Below are positions 22,750 to 31,315 of a stretch of DNA of 64,000 bases, piece after piece. Each line of letters begins with the position of its first letter. The stretch's first letter is position 1. The notes under the pieces are model-generated. The model was not told where the DNA came from. It made no database searches and was given only the letters and a program-made list of their open reading frames with translations. A program made the position numbers and the translations under genes. Source of the stretch: Pseudarthrobacter sulfonivorans (GTDB taxonomy: Bacteria; Actinomycetota; Actinomycetes; Actinomycetales; Micrococcaceae); the NCBI RefSeq assembly GCF_024391045.1, contig NZ_JANFCZ010000006.1, positions 1 to 64,000 of the forward strand, read 5' to 3'.

Positions 22750-23277
22750 TTACTCCTTCCCGCCTGACGCACTCCTGCGCTCCCCGGCGTCGGCGCTGCG
22801 CAGGCAGTAATCGTCCGGGTCCAGCACACCCAGGATGCGTTTGCCGATGCTGCCGAGCTGGCGCGACTGAGCCTTCGTCAGGGGATCAAACACCAGCGCC
22901 CGGACGGCCTCTACATGACCCGGAGCGGTGCCCACGATCTTTGCCAGGCCGTCATCGGTGAGCGTGGCCAGGGTGATGCGGCCGTCGCCGGGGTCGGGGG
23001 AGCGACGGACCCAGCCGCGCTTTTCAAGCCGGCTCACCACCTGGGACAGGCGGGGGAGGCCTGACTCCGTGAAACCGGCCAGGTCGCTCATCCGGCGCGT
23101 CCGGTCCGGCGCCTCGGAGAGGCCCGCCAGGACCATGTACTCAAAGTGGCTCAAGCCGGCATCGCGCTGCAATTGGGCGTCCAAGGCTGACGGCAGTTTC
23201 ATCATGACGCCCACCAGGGTCAGCCACGCTTCGCGTTCGTCACTGTTTAGCCAGCGGGGCTCCTCGGCTTGTTCCAT
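22750..23277 (-). CDS. MarR-family transcriptional regulator
   Basis: A 175-residue MarR regulator. The winged helix (about 50-125) includes GLSHFEYMVLAGLSEAP, RRMSDLAGFTESGLPRLSQVVSRLEKRGWVRR (given in parts) and the wing PGDGRITLATLTDDG. Dimerising helices flank it. It is divergent from the GTP cyclohydrolase-monooxygenase fusion. Two palindromes in the shared upstream region (23298-23313 and 23363-23380) are the likely operators, one near each promoter. It could also read through into the hydrolase-gad operon 41 bp downstream. The ligand is unknown. Confidence 0.9.
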   Translation of the reverse strand: MEQAEEPRWLNSDEREAWLTLVGVMMKLPSALDAQLQRDAGLSHFEYMVLAGLSEAPDRTRRMSDLAGFTESGLPRLSQVVSRLEKRGWVRRSPDPGDGRITLATLTDDGLAKIVGTAPGHVEAVRALVFDPLTKAQSRQLGSIGKRILGVLDPDDYCLRSADAGERRSASGGKE

Positions 23278-23297
23278 AGGACGAGTCTAGGGCAGTT

Positions 23298-23313
23298 ACT
23301 TCACGTATGAAGT
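23298..23313. promoter_or_regulatory. Candidate MarR operator 1
   Basis: ACTTCACGTATGAAGT has perfect 6-bp arms (ACTTCA / TGAAGT) around CGTA. It lies 21 bp upstream of the MarR start and suits autorepression. The same ACTTCA half-site opens operator 2. Confidence 0.65.
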
Positions 23314-23362
23314 TTTTAGTCCCATGGATCACTTGCACCGTGAACTAATGACCCGTACTGTT

Positions 23363-23380
23363 TACTTCAATATTCAAGTA
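23363..23380. promoter_or_regulatory. Candidate MarR operator 2
   Basis: TACTTCAATATTCAAGTA is an 18-bp dyad with one mismatched pair. It lies 30 bp upstream of the fusion gene's ATG, where it would block its promoter. It shares the TTACTTCA sequence with operator 1. Confidence 0.65.
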
Positions 23381-23409
23381 CTTTCGTTCCGACCTCACGA
23401 GGAGCACCG

Positions 23410-25269
23410 ATGACCGTTCTGACCGAGACCGTCGCGCGGCCATGTGAACAACCTGCTTCCGTGCGCAGCCGGGTCACCGTCCCGCTGCGGTTCCCGGACG
23501 GCCTCACCGCCACCGCGGAGGTGATGACCTTCCATGGCCTGGCCGATGGCATGGAACACCTCATGATCGGACTCGGCCCGTGGCAGCAGGCATTGCTGGA
23601 TGCGGGAGCCGACGGTACCGCGCCCCTGGTCCGGCTGCACAGTGAGTGCCTCACCGGCGATGTCTTCGGCAGCGAGCGCTGCGACTGCGGCCCCCAGCTG
23701 CGCGAGGCTGTCGAGGAGATTGCCGCCGTCGGAGGTTTCCTGCTGTACCTCCGCCAGGAGGGGCGCGGCATCGGACTGTACTCCAAGATTGACGCGTACG
23801 CCCTGCAGGACACTGGCCTGGACACCTATGAAGCCAATGTGGCACTGGGGCGCGGCGAGGACGAGCGGGATTACACTGCCGCAGCCCAGATGCTCGGCGC
23901 GGTGGGCGCCGGCCGGATCCGCCTCCTGACCAACAATCCGGACAAAGTGGGGCAACTGGCAGCCCTCGGCGTTGAGGTGACGGAGCAGGTTCCCACCGGG
24001 GTGCACCTGTCCGCAGCCAACAAGCTTTACCTGGCGGCCAAGCGCAACCACACCGCGCACACAATCGACCTCCCGGACGCGGACCTGCCTGGGACTCCCA
24101 GCAAAATTCCGACGCATGACGAGTTGCTGGCCCGGGTGGACGCGCTGGTTCCACGGTTGCGGGAGCATGCTGGGGAAACGGACGGGCTGCGCCGCATCCC
24201 GGACACTGTTATGGCCGAACTGAAGGCCGCGGGGGTGTTCCAGATGCTCGCGCCGAAGGCCGTGGGCGGATTCGGGATGTGCCTTGAGACCTATGTGCAG
24301 GTGGTCCGCCGCCTCGCGCAGGGTGACGCCTCCACTGCCTGGAGCGTGGGCCACCTTGCCGAGCACGTGTGGATGCTGGCCCGTTGGCCGAAGCAGGCGC
24401 AGGACGAAGTGTTCGCCGCGGGCCCTGCGCCTCTGGCTGCGGCAACCGGAGCCCCTCCCGGATCAGCGGAGAAGGTCCCCGGCGGCTTCACCATTTCCGG
24501 CCGCTGGAGCTTTGCCTCCGGCGTGATGCATTCTGACTGGGCGCTCCTGGCGGTCCAGCACGGCGGCGTGCGGCTTCAGTGCCTGGTCCCGATGGCGGAC
24601 CTCGAGCTGCTGGATGTGTGGCACACAGCTGGCCTGCGGGGGACCGGCAGCAACGATCTCCGCGCGGAGGCCCTCTTTGTCCCGGCGCACCGTGCGCTCG
24701 AATGGAACCTGTTGGCGGCCGCTGAGAACCCGGGGAGCTTCATCCACCCGGATCCCAGCATTCACGTCCCCATGGCGACGTTCCTGAACATGGTGGCCCC
24801 GGCGGCCGCTCTCGGTGCGGCCGAACACGCCCTGGATGAGTTCCGCAACCTGATGATGGTGCGCAAGGTCAAGCAGACCGTCGAGAAGCGCCAGGCGGAT
24901 TCGCCGCTCGCTCAGGCCCGGTTCACCCAGGCCTACGGCCAGGTTGCCACCGCACGGCTGCACTGGGAAGAGGCTGTCCGGGTGGTGTCAGCGTCCTTTG
25001 ACCGCCGGCCCGTGGCCTTCACCGACGAGGAGCGCGCGCAGTACCGCCTCTCCCTCGGCCTCAGCGGGCAGGCCTCGGCCGAGGCGGTGCGGCTCATCCT
25101 GACCGGCTCCGGCGGCAGCGTGCACCGCCTGACGCACCCGCTCCAGCGGATCCAGCGCGACGTCAACGTGCTCCTCAACCATGCATCGCTGACCATGGAC
25201 CCCATCCTGGAACAGGCCGGACGCGGACTCCTGGATCTCGGGTTTACGATTCCGGCGGAACAGTTCTAG
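23410..25269 (+). CDS. GTP cyclohydrolase II fused to an acyl-CoA-dehydrogenase-fold flavin monooxygenase
   Basis: A 619-residue, two-part enzyme. Residues about 15-215 are a full GTP cyclohydrolase II: zinc ligands C80, C91 and C93 (SECLTGDVFGSERCDCG), Y113, RQEGRGIGL, D151/R153 in EDERDY, and LLTNNPDKV. All known catalytic residues of E. coli RibA are present; the reaction opens GTP to a diaminopyrimidine phosphate plus formate. After a linker (about 216-235), residues 236-619 form a group D flavin monooxygenase like HsaA or DszC: GGFTISGRWSFASGVMHSDW and the end RDVNVLLNHASLTMDP. It is not a normal riboflavin gene, and no other rib genes are nearby. The ATG at 23410 follows GAGGAG. Regulation is by the divergent MarR gene. 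Confidence 0.85.
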   Translation: MTVLTETVARPCEQPASVRSRVTVPLRFPDGLTATAEVMTFHGLADGMEHLMIGLGPWQQALLDAGADGTAPLVRLHSECLTGDVFGSERCDCGPQLREAVEEIAAVGGFLLYLRQEGRGIGLYSKIDAYALQDTGLDTYEANVALGRGEDERDYTAAAQMLGAVGAGRIRLLTNNPDKVGQLAALGVEVTEQVPTGVHLSAANKLYLAAKRNHTAHTIDLPDADLPGTPSKIPTHDELLARVDALVPRLREHAGETDGLRRIPDTVMAELKAAGVFQMLAPKAVGGFGMCLETYVQVVRRLAQGDASTAWSVGHLAEHVWMLARWPKQAQDEVFAAGPAPLAAATGAPPGSAEKVPGGFTISGRWSFASGVMHSDWALLAVQHGGVRLQCLVPMADLELLDVWHTAGLRGTGSNDLRAEALFVPAHRALEWNLLAAAENPGSFIHPDPSIHVPMATFLNMVAPAAALGAAEHALDEFRNLMMVRKVKQTVEKRQADSPLAQARFTQAYGQVATARLHWEEAVRVVSASFDRRPVAFTDEERAQYRLSLGLSGQASAEAVRLILTGSGGSVHRLTHPLQRIQRDVNVLLNHASLTMDPILEQAGRGLLDLGFTIPAEQF

Positions 25270-25285
25270 GCGGCCCGCTTCGGGG

Positions 25286-26494
25286 CTACTGGAAGTCGGC
25301 CAGCCACAGGTCCGGGCCGAACACCTCATACTGGATGTCCTTGGCCGGCACGCCCTTCGCAACCAGGGCGCTGCGCACCGACTGGAGGAACGGCAGCGGC
25401 CCGCACAGGTAGTATTCGGCGTCCAGCGGCAGTTCCACGGCGTTGACGTCCATGAACCCCTGGAAGCTCGGGCCGGAGGGGTCCGGATCCTCCGCCGGAT
25501 TCACGAACCAGCTGTGCATCGATCCCTCGGGCAGCTTGCCGATGTCCTCGGTGACCTGGTGCCGGAGCGGAAACGAGTCGGGGCTCTCGTCCGCATGCAG
25601 GAGCATGACCTGCCGCCGTGATCCCGCCTTGACCAGGTGGGAGAGCATCCCGGCCATGGGGGTGATGCCGATGCCGGCACTCGCCAGCACCACGGGCCGG
25701 TCGGTGTACTCCAGCACCACATCGCCAAACGGGGCGGAAAGCACCACTTCATCGCCGACGTTCACGTCCCGGTGGAGGAGGTTGGACATCTCGCCGTCAG
25801 GGGTGGCGAGCCCGTGCACCCGCTTGACCGCGAAATGCCGGTGCTGTCCGTCATCGGCGCGGGTCAGGCTGTACTGGCGGGGCTGGTGTACGCCGTCCTT
25901 CATGGGCATCTTAATGGTGACGTACTGCCCGGGCAGGGAGGGCTTGACCTCCCGTTCGTCCGTCCGTTCCACCACGAACGTGACAACGTCGGCTGTCTCC
26001 TGGATGCGCTGGGCCACCCGCCAGGTCCGCCAGATGGTCTCCGGCGAGAGGTGCACCGCGCCGTAGAGGCCGCGTTCCTTGTTGATCAGCATGTTCCCCA
26101 TCAGCCAGTACACCTCGTCCCAGGCTGCCGCAACCTCCGGGGTGACTGCATCGCCGAGCACATCCACGATGGCCCAGAACAGGTGGTCGTGGACGATCTG
26201 GTACTGGTCCGGGCTGAGGCCCAGCGAGACGTGTTTGTGGGCAACGCGGGACAACAGGTGGTCCGGCAGCTGGTCCGGCTTCTCGATGAGGTAGGTGGCG
26301 AACGCCGCAATTGACCCGGCCAGGGCCTGTTGCTGCCGGCCGTCTGCCTGGTTACCCCTGTTGAAGAGGCCGTCCAGCAGGTCCGGCCGCGCTTCGAACA
26401 TGTGTTTGTAGAACCTTTTGGCAATTTCCTCGATGTTTTCGCCCACCACGGGCAGGGTGGCCTGGATGACGGGGCGGGCAGTGTCAGAGAGCAT
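25286..26494 (-). CDS. hmp: Flavohemoglobin, NO dioxygenase
   Basis: A 402-residue three-domain protein that oxidises NO to nitrate using O2 and NAD(P)H. The globin domain (1-140) has the proximal heme His in RVAHKHVSLGL, preceded by distal-side features YKHMFEARPDL. The FAD domain has QPRQYSLTRA and the NAD domain has LASAGIGITPMAGML, and the protein ends YEVFGPDLW. The ATG at 26494 has GGAAGGA at 7 nt; an upstream frame to 26560 is not coding-like. It converges with the cyclohydrolase fusion gene 16 bp away. With the DevS-like sensor, NO handling is a theme of the region. Confidence 0.95.
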   Translation of the reverse strand: MLSDTARPVIQATLPVVGENIEEIAKRFYKHMFEARPDLLDGLFNRGNQADGRQQQALAGSIAAFATYLIEKPDQLPDHLLSRVAHKHVSLGLSPDQYQIVHDHLFWAIVDVLGDAVTPEVAAAWDEVYWLMGNMLINKERGLYGAVHLSPETIWRTWRVAQRIQETADVVTFVVERTDEREVKPSLPGQYVTIKMPMKDGVHQPRQYSLTRADDGQHRHFAVKRVHGLATPDGEMSNLLHRDVNVGDEVVLSAPFGDVVLEYTDRPVVLASAGIGITPMAGMLSHLVKAGSRRQVMLLHADESPDSFPLRHQVTEDIGKLPEGSMHSWFVNPAEDPDPSGPSFQGFMDVNAVELPLDAEYYLCGPLPFLQSVRSALVAKGVPAKDIQYEVFGPDLWLADFQ

Positions 26495-26623
26495 GGTGGT
26501 TCCTTCCGTGACAACCGGCTGAAGCCAGCGGTGACCCGCTTGGCCGGGCCAATCTACCAACCCGGCTGCACTCGGAGAAGGGCCTTATGGCTGTAGCCGG
26601 GCTCGGGTGGGAAACTCGGTTCC

Positions 26624-27541
26624 ATGCGCGAATTCGTAGTCCTCGGCACCGCCTCCCAGGTCCCCACCCGGACGCGTAACCACAACGGTTATTTTCTGCG
26701 GTGGGGTGGTGCGGGCCTGCTGTTTGATCCCGGCGAGGGCACGCAGCGGCAGATGATCCGCGCGGGCGTATCCGCCTCGCAGATCACGCGGATCTGCCTC
26801 ACCCATGTGCACGGTGACCATTGCTTCGGGCTGCCGGGCGTGCTGTCCCGGATGGCACTGGACGGCGTGAGCCATCCGGTCCACCTGCATTACCCGGCAT
26901 CGGGGGAGGATGTGGTCCGTGCACTGGTGTCGGTCAGCACGCCCGGAATTGACCTGCGGCTCTACCCGCACGGCAGCGGCGGGCCCATCGCCTCCGGCCT
27001 GGAGGTGCAGCCCCTGAAGCACCGAATTGAAACGTATGGTTACAGGCTGACAGAACCCGATGGCCGCCGCCTGCTCCCGGACCGGCTTGCTGCCGCCGGG
27101 ATCCGGGGCGCTGAGGTGGGACGACTGCAGCGCGTGGGGGCTTTTGGCGGTGTGCGGCTGAATGAGGTGAGTGTTCCCCGTCCGGGGCAGCGCTTCGCCT
27201 TTGTGATGGACACGGCGCCTTGCCCGGGTGCCGAGGAGTTGGCGGACGGGGCGGATCTCCTCGTGGCAGAGTCAACGTTCAGTGACGACGACGGAGGGCT
27301 CGCCGCACAGTACTCCCACCTGACCGCCGGGCAGGCCGGGAACCTGGCGTCCGGCGCCGCCGCCGGAACACTGATCCTGACCCACTTCTCCTCGCGGTAT
27401 GGCGACGACGTCAGCCTGCTGGCGGAGCAGGCGCGGCGCCGTGCCGGCAACTCCACAGTCATCGCCGCCAACGACCTTGACCGGATCGCCTTCCCGAAAC
27501 GTCGGCCGCTGCCCCCGGAAGGGTCCGAAATCACGGTGTGA
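26624..27541 (+). CDS. rnz: Ribonuclease Z / MBL-fold metallo-hydrolase
   Basis: A 305-residue metallo-beta-lactamase-fold nuclease, the length of bacterial tRNase Z. The zinc motif is THVHGDHCFGL; later ligands are in LKHRIETYGYRL and AFVMDTAPCPG, and the final His is in LILTHFSSRY. RNase Z matures the 3' end of tRNA precursors. Start ATG at 26624, divergent from flavohemoglobin with a 129-bp gap. No obvious partner genes lie downstream. Confidence 0.9.
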   Translation: MREFVVLGTASQVPTRTRNHNGYFLRWGGAGLLFDPGEGTQRQMIRAGVSASQITRICLTHVHGDHCFGLPGVLSRMALDGVSHPVHLHYPASGEDVVRALVSVSTPGIDLRLYPHGSGGPIASGLEVQPLKHRIETYGYRLTEPDGRRLLPDRLAAAGIRGAEVGRLQRVGAFGGVRLNEVSVPRPGQRFAFVMDTAPCPGAEELADGADLLVAESTFSDDDGGLAAQYSHLTAGQAGNLASGAAAGTLILTHFSSRYGDDVSLLAEQARRRAGNSTVIAANDLDRIAFPKRRPLPPEGSEITV

Positions 27542-27735
27542 CGCATCGGCTCACTGTTTACCCGGGCGTGGACCACGCCCTCCGCCATGACACCGGGGAA
27601 CGGTATGACCGGACCCTGGCGACGGCCGCCTGGAATGACACGGTGTCCTGGTTTGGGCAGTACGTGTGAGTGCGCAGCAGCGGCCGACGACGGCGGGCGG
27701 CCGGGTGCCGCGCGCCGCCGTCCAGCCGGCCGGGG

Positions 27736-28587
27736 TCACGCTACGTGGACGAAGGATGCGCCCTGGAGCCAGCTGAGGGAGTGGACCTGGGTCTTGAACC
27801 CGTCGACGCCGCCGCTGACAACCTGGCCGTTGCCGGCAAAGACACCGACGTGACCGGCGGTGATCACCAGGTCACCCGGGGCGGGCGTGCCAACAACGCT
27901 GCCGTACTGGAAGAACTGGCCCGGTGCCAGGTCCCCAACACTCTTGCCGACTGAGCGCAGTGCCTTCTCCACCATGGCGGTGCAGTCCTGCTGTACCCCG
28001 ATCTGGGAGTAGGCGGAGGCCAGGATCGCCGCGCCGTGCGAGCCTGCAGGGGCCTGCGCCGGAGCCAAGGTTGAGGCCAGCTTGATGCCGGTATTGGCGG
28101 GCGCGGCCGGTGCTGAGGCGGCCTTGACTGCAGGAGCCGGAGCTGCCGGTGCCGGTGCGGCCTTCGCTGCCGGAGCCGGTGCTGCGTTGACCTGCCCGGC
28201 GGCAGGGATCTGGATCCGGTCACCCGGGTAGATGATGGTCTCCAGCGACAGGCCGTTCGCGGCCAGGACGTCGTTGAGTGCTACGCCGTTGGCCGCCGAA
28301 ATCTGGCCCAGGGTGTCGCCGGAGACGACGGTGTGGATGTTGGCCGCCGGAGCAGGGGCCGCTGCAGGGGCCGGAGCCACAGCTGCTGCCAAGGCACTTG
28401 CTTGTCCCTGGACGTTGGCCGTTCCGGAATTGTCCGGTGCGTGGACGCCGGCGTGGGCCGGGGCGCTGAGGCCGAAAAACAGACCGGAGGCTGCAGCGAC
28501 CACAAGGGCCGGCCGTCCGATCATGAGTGCACGGGACGTGGTGTTGGTGGCTGCACGATGGCGTGCGGAAGTGAACTTCTTGGACAT
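27736..28587 (-). CDS. Secreted LysM - NlpC/P60-type cell wall hydrolase
   Basis: A 283-residue exported protein. A signal peptide (about 1-46; ALVVAAASGLFFGLSAPAHA) is followed by one LysM peptidoglycan-binding domain (about 85-130; HTVVSGDTLGQISAANGV), an Ala/Pro-rich linker, and a C-terminal NlpC/P60-type catalytic part with Cys in GVQQDCTAMVEKAL and His in ITAGHVGVFAG. It likely cuts peptide bonds in peptidoglycan stems, as in Rpf/NlpC systems of actinobacteria. The ATG at 28587 follows GGAGAGG, which is also the 3' edge of a ydaO-type c-di-AMP riboswitch. That riboswitch ties wall turnover to c-di-AMP. Confidence 0.9.
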   Translation of the reverse strand: MSKKFTSARHRAATNTTSRALMIGRPALVVAAASGLFFGLSAPAHAGVHAPDNSGTANVQGQASALAAAVAPAPAAAPAPAANIHTVVSGDTLGQISAANGVALNDVLAANGLSLETIIYPGDRIQIPAAGQVNAAPAPAAKAAPAPAAPAPAVKAASAPAAPANTGIKLASTLAPAQAPAGSHGAAILASAYSQIGVQQDCTAMVEKALRSVGKSVGDLAPGQFFQYGSVVGTPAPGDLVITAGHVGVFAGNGQVVSGGVDGFKTQVHSLSWLQGASFVHVA

Positions 28588-28593
28588 GGTTGA

Positions 28594-28785
28594 TTGCCTC
28601 TCCCATGCCTGCGGGGTGAGCTGTCGGGTTCGGGTCGGAGACACCCGGCCGGTGCGTCGCCGTGCATGACGGGACGTAACGACTTAACCCCAAGGCTTCC
28701 AATGAAGCCGCGGAAACGTGGTTCCCCCGTCCCTGCCAGTTGAATTGCGCTGGGGTCCCGGTTCAGCGGCAGGGCTCGGCATACT
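28594..28785 (-). ncRNA. ydaO-type c-di-AMP riboswitch
   Basis: Read on the minus strand, the leader of the NlpC/P60 gene carries hallmarks of the ydaO-yuaA class: CCGCTGAACCGGGACC near the 5' side, GGGGGAACC, GGGGTTAAG, then CCGAACCCGACAGCTCACC, CGCAGGC and finally GGGAGAGGCA. The last element overlaps the ribosome site, so ligand binding could hide it or end transcription. This class sits before wall-remodelling genes in many actinobacteria and turns them off at high c-di-AMP. Ends are approximate. Confidence 0.85.
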
Positions 28786-28793
28786 GAAGGGAA

Positions 28794-28870
28794 TGTCCTG
28801 GCTTTGAACCAGGACACCGAACGACCATAACCGGTCGTTTTCCCCAATGTCACATTCCGATAACGGAATG
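28794..28870. promoter_or_regulatory. Three consecutive perfect inverted repeats upstream of the riboswitch
   Basis: TGTCCTGG-7-CCAGGACA (28794-28816), AACGACC-6-GGTCGTT (28820-28839) and CATTCCG-4-CGGAATG (28853-28870) follow each other within 77 bp. The last two have ATAA in the spacer. They lie where the promoter of the NlpC/P60 transcript should be. They may be regulator sites or RNA hairpins. The remaining 28871-29100 before the next gene shows no clear feature. Confidence 0.55.
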
Positions 28871-29100
28871 TTGGAGCAAAATTCACCACGGAAACAGGCG
28901 GCATTCCGGTGCGTAAACCTCCAACGGTGCAGGTCACCGCACAGAATTCGTATATGCCCGGTCAGGTCATCCAACTGAGTGCCGGATCTCAAAAATTGCC
29001 GTGCCGGGCGGCGGCCAAGGCACGAACCACGGCGGCCAGGTGAGCCCTGTCGTGGGGCGTCGGGCCCCAGCCGGGAGTTTGACGGGTAAGCTCACGAACT

Positions 29101-30390
29101 ATGTCCCCGTTTGCGCAAAAATTGCGGCTGACCGGTCTCACGGCAGTACTTGGCCTGGCTGTGGCCGCGACGATTTTCCAACTGCCCGCGCAGGCAGCGG
29201 ATGAGGCTCCTCCCGGCGGCTATCCCTCCTGGCAGGACGTGGAAAAAGCTAAGCAAAGCGAGGCATCCACGGCGGCAGAAGTCACCAGAATCGGGGACCT
29301 GCTCGGCGGCCTGCAGGCCCAGGGGGAGGCCCTGGGCAATGCCGCCGTCAGCGCAGCAGCCGACTACGCTGTGGCACAGTCGGCTCTTCAGGCCGCCAGT
29401 TCCAAGGTGGATGCCCTAACCGCCCAAGTGGCCCGTGCCCGGGAGGAATCGGGCCGGCACAAGAGGGAAATCGGTGCCCTCGCCGCGCAGTCCTACAAGA
29501 CGGGCGGCACCAACATGGGGTTTTTCGTGGCGCTCGACGCCGTGCAGACGAACAGCATCCACGCCATGGACATCGTCCGGATCGTCAGTGACAAGACGGC
29601 CTTGCTGGTCCACAAGTCGGCTGAGTCGGAACGGGTCGCGGCAGCGCTGGCCGACCAGGAACGCGCGGCCAAGGCTGAGCGGGAGCGCCTCGCCGGCGAA
29701 GCCGAGGCCAAGCTGTCCTCGGCGCAGGCCGCCCAGCGGGCGATGTCGCAGCACATCGCGGAACAACAGCAGCACAGCCAGGAACTCACCGCACAACTCG
29801 CCTCGCTCAAGGGGACCACCGCAGCCGTTGAGGACGAATTCCGGCAAGGTCAGGCTGCCCGGGCGGCCTACGAGGCATCCCTGGCGGCCAAACGCGCGGC
29901 CGCGGAGGAACAGGCACGACGGCAGGCTGAAGCCGCTGCCCGGGCTGCCGCGCAGCCGCCAGCGAATCCCGCACCCCGGAACCCTGCTCCCGGGGCACCT
30001 GCTCCAGTACCTCCGGCGGAAAGCACGACGCCGACCCCGCTGCCCGTCGTCGTCGTACCTGCCGTTCCGGGAGGCGCGGTCAACGACCCCGCCGGCGCCA
30101 AGACTTACGCTGCCGGGCGGCTTTCCGCGTACGGCTGGGGGCAGGACCAGTTCCAATGCCTGGCGCAGCTGTGGACGAAGGAATCCAACTGGCTCACCAC
30201 GGCCACCAACCCTTACTCGGGGGCGTACGGCATCGCGCAGGCTTTGCCGGCCGGCAAGTATGCCAGCGCAGGCAGCGACTGGCTGACCAGCTACCGCACC
30301 CAGGTCGACTGGGGCCTTGCCTACATCCTGACCAGCTACGGCTCTCCGTGCGGCGCCTGGGACCACTCGGTGCTCAAGAACTGGTACTGA
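29101..30390 (+). CDS. Secreted coiled-coil protein with lytic-transglycosylase-like C-terminus
   Basis: A 429-residue exported protein. A signal peptide (about 1-33, ending LPAQAADE) is followed by long coiled coils (about 45-280; many Ala/Glu/Gln heptads) like the PcsB/RipA N-terminal regulatory domains. A Pro-rich linker (about 285-335) leads to a C-terminal domain (about 345-429) with CLAQLWTKESNWLTTATNPYSGAYGIAQ, the GH23-like pattern with catalytic Glu in KES. Such proteins remodel peptidoglycan at division sites or bind its partners. Head-to-head with the NlpC/P60 gene across 513 bp. Confidence 0.85.
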   Translation: MSPFAQKLRLTGLTAVLGLAVAATIFQLPAQAADEAPPGGYPSWQDVEKAKQSEASTAAEVTRIGDLLGGLQAQGEALGNAAVSAAADYAVAQSALQAASSKVDALTAQVARAREESGRHKREIGALAAQSYKTGGTNMGFFVALDAVQTNSIHAMDIVRIVSDKTALLVHKSAESERVAAALADQERAAKAERERLAGEAEAKLSSAQAAQRAMSQHIAEQQQHSQELTAQLASLKGTTAAVEDEFRQGQAARAAYEASLAAKRAAAEEQARRQAEAAARAAAQPPANPAPRNPAPGAPAPVPPAESTTPTPLPVVVVPAVPGGAVNDPAGAKTYAAGRLSAYGWGQDQFQCLAQLWTKESNWLTTATNPYSGAYGIAQALPAGKYASAGSDWLTSYRTQVDWGLAYILTSYGSPCGAWDHSVLKNWY

Positions 30391-30415
30391 CAGTCCGCGG
30401 CGCTAGGCTGTCCCC

Positions 30416-30781
30416 ATGGCTGACGTTGAACGGTTCCGGATCCTGCTGGAGGAAGAGCGGGACCGGAAGCTGGCACTGCTTCCGGCTCTCCGGGCGGACA
30501 TCTCCTCTGCCAATGCTGCCCGCCAGGACTCCAATGTGGACGATGAGCACGATCCTGAGGGCGCCACCATTGCCTTCGAGCTGTCACAGGCTTCGGCGCT
30601 GCTGGACCAGAGCAGCGCCGGCCTGGCCGAGGTGGAGGCCGCGCTGCACAGAATCTCGGACGGCACCTACGGGGTGTGTGCCGTCTGCGGAGGCCCGATC
30701 GCCGAGGGCCGCCTGGAGGCAAGGCCCTGGACCCCCTACTGCATCGAGCATGCCGCCGCCGGGCGCCTTGGCCGGAGATGA
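30416..30781 (+). CDS. TraR/DksA-type zinc finger protein
   Basis: A 121-residue protein: N-terminal helices (about 1-75) suitable for a short coiled coil, then the DksA/TraR zinc finger GVCAVCGGPIAEGRLEARPW...YCIEH with CxxC...CxxH ligands (one ligand His rather than Cys). Members bind RNA polymerase or act as small regulators; the short actinobacterial ones are mostly uncharacterised. It lies 25 bp after the transglycosylase-like gene and 6 bp before the AlkD-like gene, so it is likely co-transcribed. Confidence 0.85.
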   Translation: MADVERFRILLEEERDRKLALLPALRADISSANAARQDSNVDDEHDPEGATIAFELSQASALLDQSSAGLAEVEAALHRISDGTYGVCAVCGGPIAEGRLEARPWTPYCIEHAAAGRLGRR

Positions 30782-30787
30782 TGCCGG

Positions 30788-31315
30788 ATGGACCGCTCCG
30801 TGGAAGACGTTGCCGGCTTTATTGATGCCACCCTGCAGAACGAGGGCACCTGGTACCGGGCCGAAGAGGTGGAATCCCGCCTGGACGGTGCCCTCACGTC
30901 GTATGGAGCGTCCGTGGGTGCCGTGCGGGGGACCGTCCGGGACGCCGGCACAAAATTCAAAGGCCTGGGCCACGACGACGTGACGGCACTTGCCTCGCAG
31001 CTCTGGGGCCGCCCCGAACCGGGGCGTCGGGCCGTTTACGAGCGCCGCCTCGCCGCCGTCGTGCTCCTGCAATCCAGGGTGGCGTTCCTGCGGCACTCGG
31101 ACCTGACCCGGTTGGAAGGCTTCATCCGGTCAGCGCACACAGCCGAACTGGTTGACCCCCTGGTTACCGACGTCGTGGTTCCCCTGCTCGCGGCACTCGA
31201 CGGCGCGGACCGCCAACGTGCCCGCGTGGTGACCGCACGCTGGAGCCGGGATCCCGATCCATGGGTCCGCCATGCCGCGGCCCTCGCCGCTGAAATCACG
31301 GCCCGTACAGCCTGA
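30788..31315 (+). CDS. AlkD-like DNA alkylation repair (HEAT-repeat) protein, probable
   Basis: A 175-residue all-helical protein with patterns of the AlkD/AlkC family: LASQLWGRPEPGRRAVYERRLAAVVLL, TRLEGFIRSAHTAELVDPL, and a final block ARVVTARWSRDPDPWVRHAAALA that resembles the WRR-D-xWxR motif of AlkD-type HEAT glycosylases. It is shorter than typical AlkD (about 220-240 residues), so the enzyme may be a reduced version. Activity is inferred. The stop codon is the first of a 17-bp tandem repeat. Confidence 0.6.
   Translation: MDRSVEDVAGFIDATLQNEGTWYRAEEVESRLDGALTSYGASVGAVRGTVRDAGTKFKGLGHDDVTALASQLWGRPEPGRRAVYERRLAAVVLLQSRVAFLRHSDLTRLEGFIRSAHTAELVDPLVTDVVVPLLAALDGADRQRARVVTARWSRDPDPWVRHAAALAAEITARTA

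Noticed and set aside
26580..26593. GGGCCTTATGGCTG upstream of flavohemoglobin as a DevR box
   Set aside because: The right half lacks the CMC end found in all accepted copies; one half-site alone is expected by chance at this GC content.
27542..27735. Short gene after rnz
   Set aside because: The small frames on both strands are Arg/Pro-rich without family features; GC-rich stems suggest a terminator but no clear single hairpin.
28871..29100. Small gene between the wall-hydrolase leader and the transglycosylase-like gene
   Set aside because: Only short frames without ribosome sites; the region is better explained as divergent promoter space.
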